DNA of 64,000 bases from Heterostelium album PN500 (taxonomy: Eukaryota > Evosea > Eumycetozoa > Acytosteliales > Acytosteliaceae). The translations under genes were made by a program, and so were the position numbers. The notes below the pieces were generated by a model. That model did no database searches, was not told where the DNA came from, and saw only the letters and a list, made by a program, of their open reading frames with translations. Shown piece by piece: positions 58,020 through 64,000 of the stretch. The stretch's first letter is position 1. Each line of letters starts with the position of its first letter. The stretch is taken from NCBI RefSeq assembly GCF_000004825.1, contig NW_008805077.1, positions 372,001-436,000 of the forward strand, written 5' to 3'.

Positions 58020-59600
58020 CTATTTATTTCCGATAGAAACAGAGGCAGATCCACACCAGCTTCTATCTTTTCTGTCGTCTTGAAAGAATTGTTCCCATTT
58101 AGGTTGTTTTGTTTGATCTTGATCAATTGGGTATCTGAAATTGCCTTTTTCGCCACCAAACGAATAGATATAGCTGGAGGTGGATGACGCTCTATGATAA
58201 ACCAAAAAAGCGTTTGTATGCAACGGAGTTAATCTGGTTTGTTGTTTGGTTTCTACGTTTAGTTTGATGAATTGATCTACCGTGTGAATGTAGAAATTTC
58301 CATTGCTATCATGGCAAGCAGTGAATGCGACGATGTTTGTTTTATGAGGTTGATTTTGTTTCGGTTCATTATTATTCAAACCGTTGAAACTGGTCAAATC
58401 AAATTCATACATCCATGGTTTACCTCTGGAGATAGAGTAGAGTTTGCCACGGTAGATCATGGTCGATACCATCATCAGTTTCTCAGAGACGCCCGGAAAT
58501 GATACAATCTTCTCGAACGCCTTTGTGTTGATGTTGAATCGATCGATTCGATTGTTCCATGCACCACTCACCAGGTAGATGTGATCGTGACCGTCGTACG
58601 CCACGGAAATACTGCTGTCGCCCTCAATTCCATTCATAGCGCCGTTGAGATCAATCGATTTCGAGCCAACCGATACTCTACACCATTTGTTCTGATTTGC
58701 ATAACCACCGAATACATAGATGTATTCGCCGATTGGGACCATCGATTGGAAGGTATCACTGAATTGACGACTTAATTTCAGCTCTTCAATTGTGTTTTCC
58801 GATGTGTTGTGAAGCGTTGCTCCTTTAGAGTGTGTAGATAGAATATATCGAGTGTTCTTGGTAGTCACTTTAATTGATTTCGAGATGATCGATTCCAGTT
58901 GTGAGTAATCTAAATGATTAGCTGTAACTAGATAGTCTTCCCACAAGTTTTTATTATTATTGAATGTTGGCGTGTTGTGCTGAAGTATGCCAATATATTT
59001 TTGAATGATATCCAACATTGGAGTTGAATCTGGATTATTATTATTATTTATGTCTGGACTGAATATGTTATTTCTATTGTCGTTGACAAACGATTGTAGT
59101 GTTGAACTGGCTCCGATGGATTCAATGATTCGCGAAAGTGCAAATTGAGAAGTTGGCTCCGTTGACGCCGCCGATGATTCCTCATCGATAATCTCTTCGG
59201 CACTACATATTACGTTGGCTTTATTCACAAGGTAGCGCAACTCGGCAATGTCAATATTGATTTTCTTTTCGATCGCTTCCTTATCGGCGATGATCGGTCG
59301 CTTTAGCTTGAGTTCCAAACTAGCGAGGTAACCGTGTATGATTTCAAAGAAATCGGCTATCTCTTTCTCCTTTGACTCTAGCGATTGATGGCGTGTTGTC
59401 GATGATTTCAACGATAGCCAGAGTGACTCGATGATGCTGCTGAATCCCAGAGATACATCGGTCGTGTCTCTATTGAAAATATTGTTGAGCGAGTTTGTTA
59501 TCTTTTCGAAACTATCTAGCCGGTGATTAAGTGGTATGTGATTCAATACGCACGACGAACAAAGAAGCGTGTTGCAATCATAACAAATCGTAACACGCAA
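58020..59600 (-). CDS. B-box zinc-finger / kelch-like protein, 5' end unresolved
   Basis: A single reading frame of 526 codons that begins at a non-ATG codon. The reading continues upstream to about 59664 (KEGQYLRDSLKELYRNKLRV) before a stop, without an ATG. The N-terminus has a partial B-box-type zinc finger (VTICYDCNTLLCSSCVLNHI, then NHRL), followed by coiled-coil-like segments and C-terminal kelch-like repeats (YIYVFGGYANQNKWCRVSV, HIYLVSGAWNNRIDRFNINT, YIYSFGGEKGNFRYPI). Dictyostelids have a family of B-box plus kelch-like proteins of this kind. The absence of an ATG suggests an unfound upstream exon or a truncated copy. Confidence 0.65.
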   Translation of the reverse strand: MRVTICYDCNTLLCSSCVLNHIPLNHRLDSFEKITNSLNNIFNRDTTDVSLGFSSIIESLWLSLKSSTTRHQSLESKEKEIADFFEIIHGYLASLELKLKRPIIADKEAIEKKINIDIAELRYLVNKANVICSAEEIIDEESSAASTEPTSQFALSRIIESIGASSTLQSFVNDNRNNIFSPDINNNNNPDSTPMLDIIQKYIGILQHNTPTFNNNKNLWEDYLVTANHLDYSQLESIISKSIKVTTKNTRYILSTHSKGATLHNTSENTIEELKLSRQFSDTFQSMVPIGEYIYVFGGYANQNKWCRVSVGSKSIDLNGAMNGIEGDSSISVAYDGHDHIYLVSGAWNNRIDRFNINTKAFEKIVSFPGVSEKLMMVSTMIYRGKLYSISRGKPWMYEFDLTSFNGLNNNEPKQNQPHKTNIVAFTACHDSNGNFYIHTVDQFIKLNVETKQQTRLTPLHTNAFLVYHRASSTSSYIYSFGGEKGNFRYPIDQDQTKQPKWEQFFQDDRKDRSWCGSASVSIGNK

Positions 59601-60134
59601 CTTGTTCCTATATAATTCCTTTAAGCTATCACGTAAATATTGACCTTCTTTTTGTTTGACAACAATTTATCATTCCTAGAAAGTTTTTTTTTAACAAACT
59701 AATTTAATTAGTTATATGCAAATATAAATAATTTAACTTTAACAAATATATGTGTGTGATTGGTGTTTGATCTTTGCACGACACACATATATTATTTTTT
59801 TTTTTGCAACCTAAAAAATTACTTTCTCATTAAATTCTTTTTTGTAGATCATCAAAGTGTGGTCAAAAAGTTATTAAAAATTGACAATGCCAATACCAAT
59901 GAATCATAAATAATTAACTTTTTCTCTTTTTATACATTATTAGAATTCGATTCTACAGTTCACTTTTTTGGTGGTCCGATGATATTATGAGATTAATTAA
60001 AACTAAAGTTAAATTTATTTTTATTTTGAAAATTAAGCAAGTAGTTCAATAGAGGCGGCGGTGAATTCATTTCTTTAAAAAGGAAAAATAATTTATCACA
60101 AGATTTAGAGTTAGTAATAAATAAAAAATAGTAA
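59601..60134. other. Divergent promoter region
   Basis: Between the minus-strand kelch-like gene and the plus-strand repeat gene. The first 60 bases continue the open frame of the kelch-like gene. T/A tracts occur around 59790. No other gene. Confidence 0.5.
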
Positions 60135-61868
60135 ATGACAACAACAACTTTTAAGAGTATCCTAAACTCAATAGTTTTACAAAATAAGATATTTCAAAGC
60201 GTTAGAGATATTCATGATCAACTATTAGATAATAATAATTCGTTAAGATATGATTGGTATGATCTTGGATGTTTCCCTGAGCAATTGATCAAGTTTAATT
60301 ATATCGAAAGATATAAACTGATATTCAATACGTTAATTAGAGATAAAATCAATCATAGAAATAGTAATAAGAATTGTAAAAATAATGAAACAATCAAAAA
60401 ATTTAAACAATTATATATAGAATCATACAGAATAGCTTTGACCTCAACAAATTTAGAAGTAGTAGAGTTCATTCATAAGGTGCTACCACATGATATTGAT
60501 AACAGAGCATTATTTAGTCATACAAATCGTATTTCTCTTACTTTGATTGAATACTTTCATAATAATTGGGATAGATGGTTCATTTTACATGGATCTAGAT
60601 TTATGGATGCAGTGGCGCGTTGCAATCTCGATATAGTTAAGTTTCTCCATTATAATAGAAGTGAAGGTTGTTCTATCGATGCTATGAATAATGCGATAGG
60701 ATATGGTCAAACGGAAACAGTAAAGTTTTTGTATGAGAATCGGACTGAAGGATATTCTGATGAATCAGTTGAATTCGCTGCAATCGAAGGGCATCTTGAG
60801 ATTCTAAAGTATCTACAACAGAATCGAACCGATCAATTCTCTTTCTTTGATAGTATATTGGAGGATGTAGTAGAACAAGGTCATTTCCAAATGGTGAAAT
60901 GGCTCGTGGAGAATACAGATCAATCGATATCGGAATTCGAAATCAGTCTTGCAGCCAAGAATGGTGATTGCGAAATGGTTCGATATCTCTATGAGAACTC
61001 GAGTGCATCGACTACCAACTATGCTTTGGATAACGCTGCAGCTTCAGGTTCTTTGGAGACCGTTAGATACCTTCATGAAATTGGCAGTGAAGGATGTAGT
61101 AGTCGTGCCATGGACAGAGCAGCACGTAATCATCTTGATATTGTACAATTCCTTCACTACAATAGAACTGAAGGATGCACTGACATTGCAATGTTCAATG
61201 CTGCTCATCATGGTCGACTGGATATCGTGAAGTTTCTCAATGAAAATAGAACGGAAGGATGTCCATCCTCTGTGTTGGAACTAGTTGCAACCGAAGGACA
61301 TTTAGAAGTATTTCAATATCTGGTCGAGAATCGAAAGGAACTATTGCTTCCGGAAATAGTTGCTGAATATCAAACCATGGATCAATTTGCAAGCTATAAA
61401 GATACGTCCGCACTCCAATGGTGTAAAGATAACACTGAACTTTCATCGACACTCACTTCGGAATCCTATAATATTGCCATATTAGCCGGTAGACTTTCCA
61501 ATTTGAAATGGATTCATCAAAATACAACACTACCGTTTCCATACGATGCACTCGATATTGCTTGTACATGTAATGAAAGCAATCTTGAAATTGTTCAATA
61601 TCTCAATGATAACGGTGCATCGTGTTCTACCTATGCAATGGATAGGTCAACGAATCTATCAATCATATCCTTCTTACATTTCAATCGAACTGAAGGTTGT
61701 TCTTACATTGCAATGGAGAATGCCATCTCCAATGGTAATCTTCAAAGAATGAAATTCTTTGATCAAAATAGAACTGAACATCGAAATATTAACTATCAAC
61801 ATTTAAATGATAGAGATTCATTTGAGTATCTATCAAGATTAAAACTTATTAAGCAATATAATCTTTAA
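60135..61868 (+). CDS. Ankyrin-type repeat protein
   Basis: Single-exon frame of 577 residues. After an N-terminal 120-residue helical region come about a dozen ~30-residue repeats with the core GxLEIVxFLHxNRTEGCSxxAMxxAA, for example LDIVKFLHYNRSEGCSIDAM, LEILKYLQQNRTDQ, CEMVRYLYENSSAS and LDIVKFLNENRTEGC. This variant of the ankyrin repeat is found in many dictyostelid proteins and serves protein binding. No signal peptide, enzyme or other domain is visible. Function is unknown. It is convergent to GMP synthase, whose stop codon is about 60 bases away. Confidence 0.88.
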   Translation: MTTTTFKSILNSIVLQNKIFQSVRDIHDQLLDNNNSLRYDWYDLGCFPEQLIKFNYIERYKLIFNTLIRDKINHRNSNKNCKNNETIKKFKQLYIESYRIALTSTNLEVVEFIHKVLPHDIDNRALFSHTNRISLTLIEYFHNNWDRWFILHGSRFMDAVARCNLDIVKFLHYNRSEGCSIDAMNNAIGYGQTETVKFLYENRTEGYSDESVEFAAIEGHLEILKYLQQNRTDQFSFFDSILEDVVEQGHFQMVKWLVENTDQSISEFEISLAAKNGDCEMVRYLYENSSASTTNYALDNAAASGSLETVRYLHEIGSEGCSSRAMDRAARNHLDIVQFLHYNRTEGCTDIAMFNAAHHGRLDIVKFLNENRTEGCPSSVLELVATEGHLEVFQYLVENRKELLLPEIVAEYQTMDQFASYKDTSALQWCKDNTELSSTLTSESYNIAILAGRLSNLKWIHQNTTLPFPYDALDIACTCNESNLEIVQYLNDNGASCSTYAMDRSTNLSIISFLHFNRTEGCSYIAMENAISNGNLQRMKFFDQNRTEHRNINYQHLNDRDSFEYLSRLKLIKQYNL

Positions 61869-61929
61869 AATAAATGTATAGTTAACTATTCTTTTTTTTA
61901 ATGTTTTCTGTTTATTATATTTTATTTAT

Positions 61930-64000
61930 TTATTCCCATTCAGTTGTTCCTGGTGGTTTTGATGTTAGATCGAATACAACTCTGCTGATGTTTGGTGTTT
62001 TCGCTAGAATAGCATCGACCATCTCTCTTAAACATTCCTCTGGAATCTGTTGGTTGGGAACTGCTGGTACACCAGTCATAAAATCGTTGGTAATAAAAGT
62101 ACGAATGGCAATCGATCGCTTACCAGAGTTTTCAGTGTCGAAATCGATTGGGAATAAAATAATGGGTACCTGACTGAGTGTTCTAATCAGTTTGTATTTC
62201 TGGAGAATCTCATTGGCAATGGCATCGGCAATCTGTAGCTGTGAGATTGTATCGGGTTGCAAACGAGTGGTGGTGATCGAGCGGATCACTGGATTGGCAA
62301 CTGGCTCGCCAAATACATAGACGACACGATTGACATTGTGGCACAACTTGGGAATGATCTTTGCCAACTGGAACAACTCTGTCCAGTTTGGTGTCTGTTG
62401 AGTCAATCCTACCAAATAGGAATAGGTACGACCGTCTCCTTGTACTCCGACAGTCTGCACTGGCAACAACAATGGAGTGATTCCGCTTATGGCACGAACC
62501 TTCTCGTAGCACGACATGTCACGGAGTTGAGCATCGATCTTTCCTCTTGTGGCTTGGTCGAGAGTATCGGCGGCATTGCCAGTAACGATATAACTGAGAA
62601 CCTCTCTTGTGGTATCGAATTGTGCATCGACGTATGGCTTGTCTGAGCAGAGAATACGAATTGCCAAACCTGGACCAGGGAATGGTTGACGCCATACCAA
62701 ATCCTCAGACAATCCGAGATTCTTACCGAGCTCTCTGACTTCATCCTTGTGGTAATCACGCAGCGGCTCGACAACACGACCGGTTTCACGTAGCAATCTT
62801 ACTAGTTCTGTGTCGTTGTGATGTGTCTTGATGACGTCGGCAACACCGGAAACCGTCTTGGAGGAACTCTCAATGAGATCGGGACGCAGTGTTCCCTGAG
62901 CGAGATACACTTCGTTTGGATTCAAACCTAGCTTTCTAACTTCATCGTCTGCCACCTTCATAAAAGTATCACCAATGATCTTACGCTTCTCCTCTGGGTG
63001 TACGGTTATCTTGAGCTGCTCGGTCACTACACCCTTGATGGTGGTTGTCGAGTTGTAGAATGTCTGACTGGCGTCGACAACGATCAAACGCAAACCAAGT
63101 ACTTTCAGTGCTTGTTCGACACGTGCGCTCTCTTCGTGACGCATGAAACCATTATCGATGTGCAATGCGATGACACGCTCTGGTCCGATCGCCTTGGCAA
63201 TCAGAGCGGCACATACAGTCGAGTCTACACCACCGCTGACCAGTACCAACACCTTACCGTCACCAACAGTCTCACGGATATACTTGATAGCTTGATGTTC
63301 ACGATCGTCAAGAGTATAGTCAGCCTTACACTTGGCAATACGCAACAAGAAGTTCTTTAGAATCGACTTTCCATTCTCTGTCAAGTCGACCTCTGGATGG
63401 AATTGCAATCCATACATTCCACTGGCGACATTCTCGACACCAGCAATAACACCACCCTCACTAAGACAAATCTCAGTGAAACCCGGTGCAACTTGAGTAA
63501 CACTATCACCATGTGTCAACAAAACTCTTTCACTCTTTTCCAAACCATAAAACAATTCAGAATTACCTATATATAGGTATGGTAGATTGAAGGTATTGTT
63601 TTTAATATTAATAATTTTGTTTGAGTTGATAAAGTGTAGTGTTAATTCAATTCTTTTTATTAAACTATTAATAACAACTTACCTTTAATATGTATATTAT
63701 GTACACCATCTTCACGATGATCTTTCTTCTCTACTTTACCACCGAGTAGATGTGTCATCAGTTGCATTCCGTAGCAGATACCGAGGACTGGTACACCTAG
63801 TGATGGATCGAAAAGGAATGGGTCGTAGGCAGGTGCTTTTGCAGAGTAGACCGACTCTGGTCCACCAGAGATGATGATTGCACGTACATTACCTCTAGCC
63901 AACAACGGTGCCAGCTTGGTATCGAAAGGATGAATCTCAGAGGCTACACACAACTCTCTGACACGTCTGTCAATCACCTTACTATACTGTGATCCGGCAT
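61930..64000 (-). CDS. guaA: GMP synthase (glutamine-hydrolysing), 5' end outside window
   Basis: Exon at 64000-63683 continues off the right edge, the intron is 63682-63567, and the last exon is 63566-61930. The class-I glutamine amidotransferase domain begins GSQYSKVIDRRVREL, then IIISGGPESVYSAKAP and VLGICYGMQLMTHLLGGKVE with the nucleophile Cys, then YGLQFHPEVDLTENG with the catalytic His-Glu. The ATP-PPase domain has the PP-loop LVSGGVDSTV, followed by LHIDNGFMRHEES. The dimerisation/XMP-binding end is FDLTSKPPGTTEWE. It makes GMP from XMP, the last step of the pathway. The layout and sequence are those of the standard two-domain enzyme. Confidence 0.97.

Noticed and set aside
1-64000. 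tRNA genes and CRISPR arrays
   Set aside because: I looked for the GGTTCGA-type T-loop on both strands and found only coding or unstructured matches. No regularly spaced repeats typical of CRISPR arrays, which are not expected in a eukaryote.

Overview
This is nuclear DNA of a social amoeba (dictyostelid). The signs are very AT-rich spacers with long A and T runs, short AT-rich GT..AG introns of about 60-105 nt, Asn/Gln/Ser homopolymer tracts inside proteins, and an array of F-box/FNIP-repeat genes of the type expanded in dictyostelids. Coding regions such as RPA1 and GMP synthase have moderate GC. That fits a less AT-extreme species such as Heterostelium/Polysphondylium or Cavenderia better than D. 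discoideum, but the species cannot be fixed from the sequence alone.

Layout. 1-13 kb: two nearly identical copies of a gene whose N-terminal half resembles the pore-forming helical domain of Bacillus Cry delta-endotoxins, interleaved with four minus-strand F-box/FNIP genes or remnants and one glutathione-transferase-like gene. 13.2-17.1 kb: an accessory island of decayed mobile DNA (pogo-like and Harbinger-like transposase fragments) and a broken gene with trypsin-like serine-peptidase motifs and a Pro-Thr repeat. 17.6-39.5 kb: a housekeeping block with a possible shelterin TPP1/ACD-like OB-fold protein, an RNA m5U methyltransferase, a DyP peroxidase with a signal-peptide-like start, RNA polymerase I largest subunit, splicing factor ISY1, an AIG1/ADTRP-type membrane hydrolase, the Brix protein PPAN/SSF1, two membrane or secreted proteins, a Maf pyrophosphatase and a multi-pass membrane protein. 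39.8-47.6 kb: a second F-box/FNIP cluster of two minus-strand and two plus-strand genes. 47.6-55.8 kb: a 1241-residue secreted adhesin-like protein, proteasomal deubiquitinase UCHL5 and two small Cys-rich secreted or membrane proteins, the second inside a long inverted repeat. 55.8-58 kb: gene-poor DNA with coding debris and hairpins. 58-64 kb: a B-box/kelch-like gene, an ankyrin-type repeat gene and GMP synthase, which runs off the right edge.

The housekeeping genes include a ribosome-biogenesis theme: RPA1 makes pre-rRNA and PPAN acts in 60S maturation. UCHL5 and the F-box proteins both belong to ubiquitin metabolism, but nothing shows they are co-regulated.

The least ordinary parts are the Cry-like tandem duplication with its chimeric F-box remnant, the candidate TPP1 homologue, the peptidase-like broken gene, and a dispersed ~92-nt palindromic repeat that brackets a membrane-protein gene. 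Splice sites were derived by hand from reading-frame continuity and family alignment. Homology calls are from recognised motifs, with no database search.
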